DNA of 64,000 nucleotides. Source: Salinibacterium sp. dk2585. GTDB lineage: Bacteria; Actinomycetota; Actinomycetes; Actinomycetales; Microbacteriaceae. Of this stretch, positions 9,215 to 17,627 are shown piece by piece. The stretch covers positions 2,542,001-2,606,000 of the forward strand of contig NZ_CP042856.1 of assembly GCF_008001035.1 (NCBI RefSeq), in the 5' to 3' direction. Position 1 is the stretch's first letter; every line of letters begins with the position of its first letter. A program made the translations under genes and the position numbers. Under the pieces are notes generated by a model. That model was not told the DNA's origin and searched no databases. It worked only from the letters and a program-made list of their open reading frames with translations.

Positions 9215-10162
9215 ATGACCACGCCGGCCACGGCACCACGTCTCAAGTCGAAACAGCGCCTCGGCGACAGGATCTTCTCGTCGACGGCGCTGACTGCCGG
9301 CTCCCTCATCCTCGCCATCCTTGCTGCCGTCGCGGCCTTCCTCATGGTCGAGAGCGTGCCCGCCCTCACAGAGGACCCGAAGGACGTTGCAATCCTCAAC
9401 GGCCAGCCGTTCTGGTCCTACGTCGCGCCCCTCGTCTTCGGCACCGTCTGGTCTGCGGCCCTCGCGCTCCTCATGGCCGTGCCCGTCTCGATCGGCATCG
9501 CGCTCTTCATCTCCCACTACGCACCGCGCAGGCTCGCCGCGGGCCTCGGCTACATCATCGACCTGCTGGCCGCCGTGCCATCCGTCGTCTTCGGCCTCTG
9601 GGGCGCCAATGTGCTCGCGCCCGCCGTGCTCCCGCTCTACACCTGGCTCACCGAGAACCTCGGCTGGATCCCCTTCTTCGCGCCGCCGGCATCCGGCACC
9701 GGTCGCACGATCCTCACCGCTGCAATCGTGCTCGCGGTCATGATCCTCCCGATCATCACAGCGCTCACGCGCGAGGTCTTCCTGCAGACCCCGGTGCTGC
9801 ACGAGGAGGCCGCCCTCGCGCTCGGCGCCACCCGCTGGGAGATGATCCGCACCGCAGTACTGCCCTTCGGCAAGCCCGGCATCATCAGCGCCTCCATGCT
9901 GGGCCTCGGCCGCGCACTCGGCGAGACCATGGCGGTCGCGATGGTGCTCTCCGCATCCGGCGGCGTGACCTTCGCCCTGCTCACCTCGACGAACCCGGGC
10001 ACGATCGCCGCGAACATCGCCCTGCGATTCCCAGAGGCGTTCGGCACCAACATCAACCTGCTCATCGCGACCGGGCTCATCCTCTTTGCGATCACGCTTG
10101 TCGTGAACATGATCGCGCGCTGGATCATCGGCCGTCGCAAGGAATTCTCGGGGGCCAACTGA
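9215..10162 (+). CDS. pstC: Phosphate ABC transporter permease PstC
   Basis: A 315-residue inner-membrane permease with about six hydrophobic segments and the PstC motifs PSVVFGLWG and EEAALALGATRWEMIRTAVLPFG (the EAA loop that contacts the ATPase), then GRALGETMAVAMV. It forms the translocation channel with PstA. The ATG at 9215 follows a purine-rich stretch. Its stop overlaps the pstA start by one base (TGATG), so the two subunits are coupled. Confidence 0.92.
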   Translation: MTTPATAPRLKSKQRLGDRIFSSTALTAGSLILAILAAVAAFLMVESVPALTEDPKDVAILNGQPFWSYVAPLVFGTVWSAALALLMAVPVSIGIALFISHYAPRRLAAGLGYIIDLLAAVPSVVFGLWGANVLAPAVLPLYTWLTENLGWIPFFAPPASGTGRTILTAAIVLAVMILPIITALTREVFLQTPVLHEEAALALGATRWEMIRTAVLPFGKPGIISASMLGLGRALGETMAVAMVLSASGGVTFALLTSTNPGTIAANIALRFPEAFGTNINLLIATGLILFAITLVVNMIARWIIGRRKEFSGAN

Positions 10163-11244
10163 TGAGCCAGGCAAGCGCAACCGACCGCGCACTTCCCAAC
10201 ACCTACGCCGCAGGACTCCTCGGCAAGCGCGTGCCCATGTACGTGCTTGGCGCAGCCTTCCTCGTTTCGGCCGTGAGCTTCTTCCTCATTGGCCTGGCTG
10301 AGGGCGGCTCCTTCAACATCGTCGGCGTCGTGTTCGTCACCGCCTTCCTCTACATGGCCGGCATCTACGTGACGTCCCTCCTCATCGAGGGCCGCCGCAA
10401 GGCCACCGACCGGCTCGTCACCGCCCTCGTCGGCACCGCCTTCGCGGTGGCACTGCTGCCGCTCATCTCGCTCATCTACACCGTCATCATCAACGGCACG
10501 GCACGCTTCGACCTCGAGTTCTTCACCTATTCGATGCGCAACATCGTCGGCGAGGGCGGCGGCATCGTCCACGCGATCGTCGGCACCCTGCTCATGACCC
10601 TGACGGCGGCGCTCATCTCGGTGCCGATCGGCCTCCTCGCCGCGATCTACCTCGTCGAATACGGCCGCGGCACCCTCGCACGGGCCATCACCTTCTTCGT
10701 CGACGTCATGACCGGCATCCCCTCGATCGTGGCGGGACTCTTCGCCTACTCGGTCTTCGCGATCTTCTTCGGGCCCGGCATCAAGCTCGGCATCGCCGGC
10801 GCGATCGCCCTCTCGGTGCTCATGATCCCCATCGTCGTGCGCTCCTGCGAAGACATGCTCAAGCTTGTTCCCAATGAGCTGCGCGAGGCCGCATATGCGC
10901 TCGGCGTGCCCAAGTGGCTGACCGTCATGAAGGTCGTGCTGCCGACATCCATCGCCGGAATCATGACCGGTGTGACGCTCGCGATCGCCCGCGTCATCGG
11001 CGAGACGGCGCCGCTGCTCGTCGCCGCCGGCTTCACGAACAACCTCAACTACAACCTCACCGAGGGGCGCATGCAGAGCCTGCCCGTGCTGGTCTACAAC
11101 CAGTACGTGAGCCAGGGCTCTGTGCCGCAGGCCTACCTCGATCGCGCCTGGGCCGGAGCGCTCACCCTGATCCTCATCGTCATGGTGCTCAACCTCGCCG
11201 CCCGACTCATCGCCAAGTACTTCGCGCCCAAGACGGGCAGGTAA
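10162..11244 (+). CDS. pstA: Phosphate ABC transporter permease PstA
   Basis: A 360-residue permease partner of PstC. An N-terminal extension of about 110 residues with three extra hydrophobic segments precedes the permease domain, which carries [15 protein letters not shown], an EAA-type loop at [23 protein letters not shown] and [11 protein letters not shown]. These are diagnostic of PstA. The start overlaps the pstC stop and pstB follows after 8 bases. Confidence 0.92.
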   Translation: MSQASATDRALPNTYAAGLLGKRVPMYVLGAAFLVSAVSFFLIGLAEGGSFNIVGVVFVTAFLYMAGIYVTSLLIEGRRKATDRLVTALVGTAFAVALLPLISLIYTVIINGTARFDLEFFTYSMRNIVGEGGGIVHAIVGTLLMTLTAALISVPIGLLAAIYLVEYGRGTLARAITFFVDVMTGIPSIVAGLFAYSVFAIFFGPGIKLGIAGAIALSVLMIPIVVRSCEDMLKLVPNELREAAYALGVPKWLTVMKVVLPTSIAGIMTGVTLAIARVIGETAPLLVAAGFTNNLNYNLTEGRMQSLPVLVYNQYVSQGSVPQAYLDRAWAGALTLILIVMVLNLAARLIAKYFAPKTGR

Positions 11245-11252
11245 GGATCCCA

Positions 11253-12032
11253 GTGTCAAAGAGAATTGAAGTTCGCGACCTCGACGTCTACTACGGCAAG
11301 TTCAAGGCCGTCGAGGGCATCACCCTCAACATCGAGCCGCGCAGTGTCACCGCCTTCATCGGCCCCTCCGGCTGCGGCAAGTCGACCTTCCTGCGCACGC
11401 TCAACCGGATGCACGAGGTCATCCCCGGCGCCTACGTCGATGGCGAGGTGCTGATCGACGGCAGCAACCTCTACGGCGCGGGCGTCGACCCCGTGCTCGT
11501 GCGCCGCCAGGTTGGCATGGTGTTCCAGCGGCCCAACCCGTTCCCGACCATGTCGATCAGGGAGAACGTGCTCGCGGGCGTCAAGCTCAACAACCGCAGC
11601 ATTTCCAAGTCGGATGCCGATGATCTGGTCGAGAAGTCACTCCGGGGGGCGAATCTCTGGAACGAGGTCAAGGACCGCCTTGAGCGCCCCGGCTCCGGCC
11701 TCTCGGGCGGACAGCAGCAGCGTCTCTGCATCGCCCGCGCGATCGCCGTCTCGCCCGACGTGCTCCTCATGGACGAGCCCTGCTCCGCCCTCGACCCGAT
11801 CTCGACGCTCGCGATCGAGGACCTCATTGAGGAGCTCAAGACCGACTACACGATCGTGATCGTGACCCACAACATGCAGCAGGCATCCCGTGTCTCTGAC
11901 AAGACGGCGTTCTTCAACATCGCCGGCACGGGCGCCCCCGGCAAGCTCATCGAGTACGACGACACCAACACGATCTTCTCGAGGCCCGCCGAGCAGGCGA
12001 CCGAGGACTACGTCTCAGGCAAGTTCGGGTAG
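11253..12032 (+). CDS. pstB: Phosphate ABC transporter ATPase PstB
   Basis: A 259-residue ATPase of the expected PstB size. Motifs in order: Walker [11 protein letters not shown]-loop [10 protein letters not shown], signature [14 protein letters not shown], Walker [13 protein letters not shown] and H-loop IVTHNMQQA. It energises phosphate uptake through PstC/PstA. GTG at 11253 is preceded by AAGGA and fits the family N-terminus ([13 protein letters not shown]). phoU is not seen next to it. Confidence 0.94.
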   Translation: MSKRIEVRDLDVYYGKFKAVEGITLNIEPRSVTAFIGPSGCGKSTFLRTLNRMHEVIPGAYVDGEVLIDGSNLYGAGVDPVLVRRQVGMVFQRPNPFPTMSIRENVLAGVKLNNRSISKSDADDLVEKSLRGANLWNEVKDRLERPGSGLSGGQQQRLCIARAIAVSPDVLLMDEPCSALDPISTLAIEDLIEELKTDYTIVIVTHNMQQASRVSDKTAFFNIAGTGAPGKLIEYDDTNTIFSRPAEQATEDYVSGKFG

Positions 12033-12033
12033 C

Positions 12034-12075
12034 CGCCTTTCACAACTCAGGAGTCGCCTTTCACAACTCAGGAGT
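12034..12075. repeat. Tandem 21-bp repeat after pstB
   Basis: Two perfect head-to-tail 21-bp copies (12034-12054 and 12055-12075) contain the core TTTCACAACTCAGGAGT. The same core with one change (TTCACAATTCAGGAA) recurs at 24181 after trpF, so it belongs to a dispersed intergenic repeat family located at gene 3' ends. Confidence 0.75.
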
Positions 12076-12163
12076 GTCAGGCCGGGCCGGTCGGCACCTC
12101 CGGTGATTCCAGAGCCAAGAAGGGATGCTCGCTTTCGCGCGTCGCCTCGTCAAGGATGAGGGC

Positions 12164-12814
12164 GTGGAGAAGATCGAGTTCACGAAAACCCTCGCCAGTT
12201 ATCGAGCTGCACGGGACGCCGTGACCGTCGTCGACGTGCCCAAGATGCGCTACCTGATGGTCGACGGCCACGGCGACCCGAACTCGGCGGGCTTCATCAC
12301 CGCGATCGAGGCGCTCTATCCCGTCGCCTATGCCCTGAAGTTCTACAGCAGGGCAACACTCGAGCGCGACTACGTCGTGCCGCCACTCGAGGCCCTCTGG
12401 TGGGCGGATGACATGAGCGCCTTCACCACGGCGCGGGACAAGAGCAAATGGCACTGGACCGTCATGCTCATGCTGCCCGAGTGGATCGACGAGGCGGAGG
12501 TGCCGCGGCAGGTCGAGCGGGTTCGAGCGAAGCGCGCCGCAGCACGCTTGGACGACGTGCGTCTGGGCAGCCTCGATGAGGGCCGGTGCGCGCAGGTGCT
12601 GCACGTGGGGGCCTTCGACGACGAGGGCGGCATCCTGCGCCAGATGCACGAGGAGTACCTGCCCCAGCACGGCCTGCGCCCCTCGGGCCGGCACCACGAG
12701 ATCTACCTCAGCGACTTCAGGCGCGTCGCGCCGGAGAAGCAGCGCACGATCCTGCGGCAGCCGGTCGAGAGCGCCGGACTACGCGCCGCCGATCACGACG
12801 AGCGGATCCGATGA
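12164..12814 (+). CDS. GyrI-like small-molecule-binding domain protein
   Basis: A 216-residue soluble protein beginning MEKIEFTKTLASYRAA, followed by VVDVPKMRYLMVDGHGDPN and ending in QHGLRPSGRHHEIYLSDFRRVAPEKQRTILRQPV. This is the actinobacterial GyrI-like/SOUL-type family of about 210 residues; members may bind or hydrolyse small molecules, but the role is unknown. GTG 12164 after AAGGATGAGG is preferred over ATG 12125 because it gives the conserved N-terminus. Its 3' end overlaps the convergent anti-sigma gene by 36 bases. Confidence 0.75.
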   Translation: MEKIEFTKTLASYRAARDAVTVVDVPKMRYLMVDGHGDPNSAGFITAIEALYPVAYALKFYSRATLERDYVVPPLEALWWADDMSAFTTARDKSKWHWTVMLMLPEWIDEAEVPRQVERVRAKRAAARLDDVRLGSLDEGRCAQVLHVGAFDDEGGILRQMHEEYLPQHGLRPSGRHHEIYLSDFRRVAPEKQRTILRQPVESAGLRAADHDERIR

Positions 12815-13600
12815 CGGCTCCTGCGAGCCACCCTCCGGCTCGAGCGTCACGCCGACCGCGTCGCCGCCGGTCATCGCACCATCGAGCACGCGCCAGGTCT
12901 TGCCCTCGTCAGCAGCCTCGAATGTGGCATCCGGAATCGGGTCCCCCTCCCGGATGTACCAGAGCTGGTAGGTCTTGCCCTCCGGCGCCGGCGGCATCTC
13001 GTCGACCATGATTGCCGAACGGGCCTGCTCGGCCGACCAGATGAGCGTCACCTGGCCGCCGCCCTCCATCTCGGTCACCGCCTGCTGCGCGTCCGCCGCC
13101 GCCTGCAGCTCGGCGAGCGCGGTGGCCTGCTCGATCGCGAAGTCATTGCGTTGGCCCTGCGCGATGAGCGAGCCCACGACGCCTCCGCCGACGAACAGCA
13201 GCACGGCTGCCGCGGCCGCCACCAGGAACACGGCACCGCGCGACCACCGCGACGCGGCGCGCTGCTCGGCTCCCGTGGGGACCGCCGCGACAGGGTCACT
13301 GCTTTCGGCGGGCTCGGGCGACTCGGACGCAACGGGCGAGGCGGACGCAGCAGGGGCAGCCGGCAGTTGGGGAGTCATCGCCACCTGCGCGAGGATGCTC
13401 GCGCGAAGGTCGGCGCTCGGCTCCACCGGCTCGGCCGCGAGCGCCAGGGTCGAGGCGACGTCGGCGTAGGCGAAGGCGTCGGCCGTGGCATCCGGCGTCT
13501 CCAATAGCCACGCCTCGTACTCTGCGTGCTCCTCGGCGCTCAGGGCGCCGAGGGCGTAGGCAGCCGCGAGCTCCTCGGGAGTCTTGTGCTCGCTCATCAT
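12779..13600 (-). CDS. rskA: RskA-like anti-sigma-K factor
   Basis: A 273-residue membrane anti-sigma factor. The cytoplasmic N-terminus (PEELAAAYALGALSAEEHAEYEAWL) is the sigma-binding anti-sigma domain, one membrane span covers residues 122-147, and the extracytoplasmic part has the RskA C-terminal domain (WYIREGDPIPDATFEA, VTLEPEGGS). It should hold SigK inactive at the membrane until proteolysis releases it. The ATG overlaps the sigK stop (ATGATGA), as expected for a sigma/anti-sigma pair. Confidence 0.88.
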   Translation of the reverse strand: MMSEHKTPEELAAAYALGALSAEEHAEYEAWLLETPDATADAFAYADVASTLALAAEPVEPSADLRASILAQVAMTPQLPAAPAASASPVASESPEPAESSDPVAAVPTGAEQRAASRWSRGAVFLVAAAAAVLLFVGGGVVGSLIAQGQRNDFAIEQATALAELQAAADAQQAVTEMEGGGQVTLIWSAEQARSAIMVDEMPPAPEGKTYQLWYIREGDPIPDATFEAADEGKTWRVLDGAMTGGDAVGVTLEPEGGSQEPSSDPLVVIGGA

Positions 13601-14187
13601 GCCACCCCCAGTTCTGTGCGTAGTCGAAGCATGCCGTCTCGGATGCGCGTCTTGACGGTGCCGAGCGGCACCTGAAGCCTTTCAGCGACCTCTGTCTGTG
13701 TGAGGCCACCGTAGTAGGCGAGGGAGACGGCCTCGCGCTGCAGCTCGCTGAGCCGCGTCATCGCGACCTTCACCCGTTCCGCTTCGAGGGTCGTTGCGAC
13801 GGTCTCGGCGACATCATCGACGTGGGTTGCGAGGTCGCGGATGCCGATCGCTTCGTCGCGGTCACGCGACGACTGGGAGGAACGGATGCGATCGATCGCG
13901 CGCCGGTGCGCCATTGTCATGATCCACGTCATCGCTGCTCCCTTCGCCGAGTCGTATCGTGGTGCGTTCTGCCAGATCTCCAGGAATACCTCCTGGGCGA
14001 CCTCCTCCGACTGCGCCGGGTCGACCAGTACGCGCCGGATCAACCCGAGCACCCGGGACGCGACCGCGTCGTAGAGCTGTGCAAACGCGGCCTGGTCGCC
14101 GGTCGCCACACGCGCGAGGAGCGCCGAGACGGCGTCGGCCTCGACGGGCGCGTCGGGTTGCGGGTCTGCGGTCACGAGATACAGCAT
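13597..14187 (-). CDS. sigK: SigK-like ECF sigma factor
   Basis: A 196-residue group 4 sigma factor. Region 2 (FAQLYDAVASRVLGLIRRVL ... EEVAQEVFLEIWQ) and region 4 (LSELQREAVSLAYYGGLTQ ... VPLGTVKTRIRDGM) are both intact. The downstream RskA-type partner makes SigK the best assignment. ATG 14187 is used; a GTG about 13 bases inside (VTADPQPD) is possible. A matching promoter motif lies about 110 bases upstream, so it probably controls itself. Confidence 0.88.
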   Translation of the reverse strand: MLYLVTADPQPDAPVEADAVSALLARVATGDQAAFAQLYDAVASRVLGLIRRVLVDPAQSEEVAQEVFLEIWQNAPRYDSAKGAAMTWIMTMAHRRAIDRIRSSQSSRDRDEAIGIRDLATHVDDVAETVATTLEAERVKVAMTRLSELQREAVSLAYYGGLTQTEVAERLQVPLGTVKTRIRDGMLRLRTELGVA

Positions 14188-14296
14188 GCATCACATCCCG
14201 CAACTCGGCGACCGCATCGGGCGGCGGAGTCGCCGGCTCGCCGCAGCGAGGCGGGCCGGGCGTGTGCGTCCGATCCGTCCTGTGGTCACACGGGAG

Positions 14297-14324
14297 GTTC
14301 GGAGCGGGCGCGACACCGGATTGG
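14297..14324 (-). promoter_or_regulatory. Candidate SigK promoter upstream of sigK
   Basis: On the minus strand CCAATCC (14324-14318) is separated by exactly 15 bases from CCGAAC (14302-14297). Mycobacterial SigK promoters have CCATCC and CCGAAT boxes. The same CCAATCC-N15-CCGAAC arrangement occurs upstream of the fasciclin gene at 15354, supporting autoregulation of sigK. Confidence 0.65.
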
Positions 14325-14489
14325 TCACGGAAGAAGAGTGAGTGCCAGACCGCAGAAACGCCTCTCGGCGCGAGGCCGCTCGAAGCGGCGAATATTGGAG
14401 CCCGGGGTTACTGCGGCCCGGCGGATTCCAGTTTAGTTGGCCCTGCGACGAGGCCCAACCCGGGTCGGCACGCTCTCGGCGAACGTTGC
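14325..14489. other. Non-coding spacer upstream of the sigK promoter
   Basis: Together with 14188-14324 this is a 302-base gap between sigK and the next minus-strand gene. Apart from the SigK-type promoter I see no gene, RNA or strong hairpin; short open frames here lack codon bias and a ribosome site. Confidence 0.5.
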
Positions 14490-15119
14490 TCAGTCGAGCG
14501 ATCCGGCGCGCCACAGCTTGGCACACGTCACGAGCTCGGCGGCCATGTGGCTGAGTCGGGATGCCTTCGCCGTGAGCGCGCTCGCACGATCGGGAGAGGG
14601 GACCTCGAGGTCATCCGCGACGTTGGTCGCCCCGAGCGAGGTGAGGCGGCAGAACGCTGCGGCACGGTCGAGGGCAACGGCGAAGTCGCCATCGAAGAGG
14701 CCGCGCAGGATCTGGTCGGCGAGCGCCGTGATCTCCTCTGGTCCGGTCGGCACGGTCGCGCCCGCGACGACGGGGTCGATCGTGACGGCCACTTCGCTGC
14801 CGCGACGGTACAGGAACGACGACTCCTCGGCATCCTGTCGCGTGAGGGCACGGAGCAGGTAGATCGCCCACAGCGCGCCGGGAAGGCTCCGCGGGCTCGC
14901 GCGTGACCAGAGCTCGGCGATCGCGTCGATGCCGTGGTCATCCGTGTAGGCGACGAGCCGGTCGATGATCTCGGTCTCCGGCGCGTCCCGCACGCGGCTG
15001 AGGAGGGCGGCCGCCGTGTCGTGGGCGATGCGGCTCACCTTGGCGGGATCGTCACCTCCAATGAAGTCGTCGAAGCGGGACCCGGCAAAGAGGGTCGGCT
15101 TGTGGAAGTCTTCGGCCAT
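14490..15119 (-). CDS. Conserved actinobacterial protein of unknown function (209 aa)
   Basis: The protein starts MAEDFHKPTLFAGSRFDDFIGGDDPAKVSRIAHDTAAAL and is mostly helical, without signal peptide or membrane spans. I recall similar actinobacterial proteins but no function I can support. The -10-like TACCCT 6 bases before the ATG suggests a leaderless message. It lies between sigK and the fasciclin gene but has its own promoter. Confidence 0.75.
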   Translation of the reverse strand: MAEDFHKPTLFAGSRFDDFIGGDDPAKVSRIAHDTAAALLSRVRDAPETEIIDRLVAYTDDHGIDAIAELWSRASPRSLPGALWAIYLLRALTRQDAEESSFLYRRGSEVAVTIDPVVAGATVPTGPEEITALADQILRGLFDGDFAVALDRAAAFCRLTSLGATNVADDLEVPSPDRASALTAKASRLSHMAAELVTCAKLWRAGSLD

Positions 15120-15131
15120 CGTTCAAGGGTA
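15120..15131 (-). promoter_or_regulatory. Leaderless -10 for the 209-residue protein gene
   Basis: Minus-strand TACCCT (15131-15126) followed by 6 bases and the ATG at 15119; no Shine-Dalgarno is present. Confidence 0.5.
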
Positions 15132-15160
15132 CGCCTGCCGGACTGGGCGGGTCGGGTTGG

Positions 15161-15197
15161 GGTTTCGATACGGTCCTGGCTGGCCTCCTCAACCCAC
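15161..15197. repeat. Half copy of the REP-like repeat
   Basis: GGTTTCGATACGG at 15161-15173 and CTCAACCCA at 15189-15197 match the right half of the 7782-7855 palindrome, without the complementary left arm. It lies in the spacer between divergent genes. The rest of this 316-base spacer holds only the two promoters listed separately. Confidence 0.6.
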
Positions 15198-15353
15198 TAC
15201 GCCCCGCTAGCCGAAGGTGAACGAGTAGGCCTGCACGCCTCGCTCCGTCTTGGCGAGGCGGTAGGAGTCGGGGGTGCCGCTGACGTCTCGTCCGCGACAT
15301 CCGTGGCGGGGGAAGCTCATTTGGGATTGCTCAGAAAAAAATATGCAGATGCA

Positions 15354-15382
15354 CCAATCCGTCTCGGCGAGCGCCCCGAACG
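15354..15382 (+). promoter_or_regulatory. Candidate SigK promoter upstream of the fasciclin gene
   Basis: CCAATCC (15354-15360), 15 bases, then CCGAACG (15376-15382). The layout is identical in sequence and spacing to the site upstream of sigK. It lies about 54 bases before the fasciclin ATG, leaving a normal leader with a GAAGGAG ribosome site. Confidence 0.65.
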
Positions 15383-15435
15383 CCGCTGTATAGCCCACAG
15401 CATGTGGCTCGGGCACCCCAACGAAGGAGAAGAAC

Positions 15436-16089
15436 ATGCGCACCATGAACCGCACCCCCATGACCGCCGTCGCGATCGCCGCCGTCGCGCTGCTCGGCCT
15501 CACCGCCTGCACGATGGACGCGGAGCCGGAGGAAGACACCACGGTGGAGATGGAAGAGACGGAGACCGAGACGCCGTCGGATGACGAGCTCACCGCCGGC
15601 CTGGTCGGCGCAGGCTGCGAGGACTACGCGACCGCCGTACCGGAGGGTGACGGCTCGATCATGGGCATGTCGATGGACCCCGTCGCGGTCGCCGCCTCCA
15701 ACAATCCGCTCCTCACGACGCTCACGGCCGCTGTCTCCGGCCAGCTGAACCCGGAGGTGAACCTCGTGGACACCCTCAACGGTGACGAGTTCACGGTCTT
15801 CGCCCCGGTCGATGACGCTTTCGCAGCCCTCGACCCGGCCACCGTCGAGTCACTCAAGCTGCCCGAGAACGCCGAGTTGCTCACGAGCATCCTGACGTAC
15901 CACGTCGTGCCCGGCCAGATCGCGCCCGACGACATCGAGGGCACCCAGACGACCGTGCAGGGCGGCACCGTCGAGGTGACCGGCAGCGGTGACGAGTGGA
16001 TGGTCAACGGCGCCACCGTCATCTGCGGCGGCGTGAAGACCGCCAACGCGACCGTGTACCTCATCGACGGCGTGCTCCTGCCCGCCTGA
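15436..16089 (+). CDS. Fasciclin-domain lipoprotein (MPT70/MPT83-like)
   Basis: A 217-residue exported protein: lipobox GLTAC (Cys 25), an acidic linker, then one fasciclin (FAS1) domain from about residue 85 with [14 protein letters not shown] and [10 protein letters not shown], ending [16 protein letters not shown]1 domains mediate surface adhesion. In mycobacteria the homologous MPT70/MPT83 genes are the main SigK targets, which fits the SigK-type promoter here and the sigK-rskA pair 1.2 kb away. GAAGGAG precedes ATG 15436; ATG 15445 is an alternative. Confidence 0.88.
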   Translation: MRTMNRTPMTAVAIAAVALLGLTACTMDAEPEEDTTVEMEETETETPSDDELTAGLVGAGCEDYATAVPEGDGSIMGMSMDPVAVAASNNPLLTTLTAAVSGQLNPEVNLVDTLNGDEFTVFAPVDDAFAALDPATVESLKLPENAELLTSILTYHVVPGQIAPDDIEGTQTTVQGGTVEVTGSGDEWMVNGATVICGGVKTANATVYLIDGVLLPA

Positions 16090-16099
16090 TCCACATCCG

Positions 16100-16139
16100 G
16101 CCTCAGGCCCGCGACCCACCGGGGTGGCGGGCCTGAGGC
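16100..16139 (+). terminator. Hairpin terminator after the fasciclin gene
   Basis: GCCTCAGGCCCGC (16100-16112) pairs perfectly with GCGGGCCTGAGGC (16127-16139) around a GC-rich loop, 11 bases after the stop. There is no U tract. Confidence 0.65.
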
Positions 16140-16167
16140 ATGTGAGCGAGCGGATGCCGCGGGCCTG

Positions 16168-16173
16168 TAGATT
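16168..16173 (+). promoter_or_regulatory. -10 element of the tRNA-Lys promoter
   Basis: TAGATT at 16168-16173 lies 11 bases before the tRNA, placing the start of transcription within a few bases of the tRNA 5' end. Confidence 0.45.
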
Positions 16174-16184
16174 TGTGTGGGTAC

Positions 16185-16260
16185 GGGCCTGTAGCTCAGT
16201 TGGTAGAGCATCGGACTTTTAATCCGCGGGTCGAGGGTTCGAGCCCCTCCGGGCCCACCA
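16185..16260 (+). tRNA. tRNA-Lys (anticodon UUU)
   Basis: A 76-base tRNA with a full cloverleaf: acceptor GGGCCTG pairs with CGGGCCC (one G-U), D-arm AGCTCAGTTGGTAGAGC, anticodon stem CGGAC/atCCG with loop CTTTTAA (anticodon TTT), T-arm GGGTTCGAGCCC and an encoded CCA end. It is followed by about 175 bases with no gene before the YhiM-family gene. Confidence 0.97.
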
Positions 16261-16435
16261 ATACGAACGCAGTAATCACGGCCGAGACGGGGTCGTGAGG
16301 GAGTACCTGAGAAGGCACTGTTTAGCGATTGCGGGCTCATTGGCGAGGGGCCAGACTGAAGAAAACTGCAGTGGTGAGGCCGCCCAATGAAGTTCGGCAA
16401 CTCACCGTGGTCAGCGACGACAGTCGGGAAGAATC

Positions 16436-17485
16436 ATGAATTATGCAGTGAGCATCATCTTCCGTGCGATTCCCCTTCTGATGGGGGCCGTGTGTCTGTC
16501 ATTCGGCCTCTACATCCTGGCCGGGCCTGACAATGCCGGCCATTTCGTCGCTGGGCACGTCAACGTGGCCTTGACAGCGATCTGCTACGCGCTGTTCACC
16601 ACGGCGGCGACCATCATCCGGCAACTCATCAATCGATATGGGCGCGTCTGGCAGGTCATCCTGCCCCTCTCCGGCTACCTCGTCGCGACCGCCACCGCCA
16701 TCTGGGGCATTGTCGTGGCCAATCAGGCGAACACACCAGAGAACCTCACGGCGGGCTGCGTCGTCATCGGCATCAGCCTGATCGCTGCATGCGTCAGCAC
16801 CGTTGCCACCGCGTCCACCAAATTCACACTCATCCAGAAGTCGGCCTCGCTCACCCCCTCGGACGGTGCGCCCGCCGACGCCTACTCACACACGGTCGCC
16901 CGAGTGCTGGCATCCGTTCCGATCATGATGGCCGTGGTTGGGTTTGGTCTGGCGACCAGTCTGCTGGTCAGGAGCGACACCCCCGGGTTCGTCGCCGGGC
17001 ACGTCGTTCTCGGGCTGTCCATGATCTGCACCTCACTCATTGGACTCGTCGTGACTATTGTGCGCCAGGTACGCAACGAGTTCAGCGATCGTGGGCGCTT
17101 CGCCTGGGTCTGGCTGGTCGTTGTCGCGGGCACGATCAACGTGATGCTTGGGCTGTTTGTACTGTTCAGCTCCAGCGAGCCGTACCGGTTGGCTCCCGGA
17201 TTCGTCCTCATCGGCCTGGGACTCATCTGCTTCAGTATCCTGTCGAAGGTGCTGCTGCTTGCGCTTGTCTGGCGCCGCACCTTCGCCCTGGCGAACCGCA
17301 TCCCTCTGCTGCCGATCGGCACGGCTCTGGCCTGCCTGTTCCTCGCGGCGTTCCTCTCGGAAGCTGCCGCCACCAACCCCAACTTCTTCGTCCCGGCCCA
17401 CGTCTTGGTCGGCCTCGGAGCGGTGTGCTTCACCCTCTTCTCGATCGTGTCGATTCTCGAGGCAGGAACATCGAAGCAGGCGTAG
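16436..17485 (+). CDS. YhiM-family (DUF2776) membrane protein
   Basis: A 349-residue protein with about ten hydrophobic segments. The end of the protein (ALVWRRTFALANRIPLLP ... VLVGLGAVCFTLFSIVSIL) is very like Escherichia coli YhiM, an inner-membrane protein linked to acid survival. It contains five copies of a short motif (FVAGHV at 37, LTAGCV at 104, FVAGHV at 185, LAPGFV at 252, FVPAHV at 318), each followed by a G-L-x-x-I/V-C stretch, showing an internally repeated fold. GGGAAGAA precedes the ATG. The function is otherwise unknown. Confidence 0.85.
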   Translation: MNYAVSIIFRAIPLLMGAVCLSFGLYILAGPDNAGHFVAGHVNVALTAICYALFTTAATIIRQLINRYGRVWQVILPLSGYLVATATAIWGIVVANQANTPENLTAGCVVIGISLIAACVSTVATASTKFTLIQKSASLTPSDGAPADAYSHTVARVLASVPIMMAVVGFGLATSLLVRSDTPGFVAGHVVLGLSMICTSLIGLVVTIVRQVRNEFSDRGRFAWVWLVVVAGTINVMLGLFVLFSSSEPYRLAPGFVLIGLGLICFSILSKVLLLALVWRRTFALANRIPLLPIGTALACLFLAAFLSEAAATNPNFFVPAHVLVGLGAVCFTLFSIVSILEAGTSKQA

Positions 17486-17627
17486 TGAGCGACGCAATTG
17501 CGACGCCAGCATCAACAGGCTCGCGGCCGCCGGACCGGCTCCTAGCGCTTGCCCGCCGCCTCGGCCGCGAGAGCGCTGGCAGTGCGGCGGTAGGCCATGC
17601 GCTCCAAGCGCGCCTGACCGCAGGCTC

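Noticed and set aside
15207-15593. 128-codon minus-strand frame
   Set aside because: Antisense to the fasciclin signal region and the SigK promoter; Ser/Val-rich low-complexity start.
17540-17600. Short minus-strand frame MAYRRTASALAAEAAGKR
   Set aside because: Eighteen codons with the ribosome-like GGAG only 3 bases from ATG; composition is typical of random high-GC sequence.
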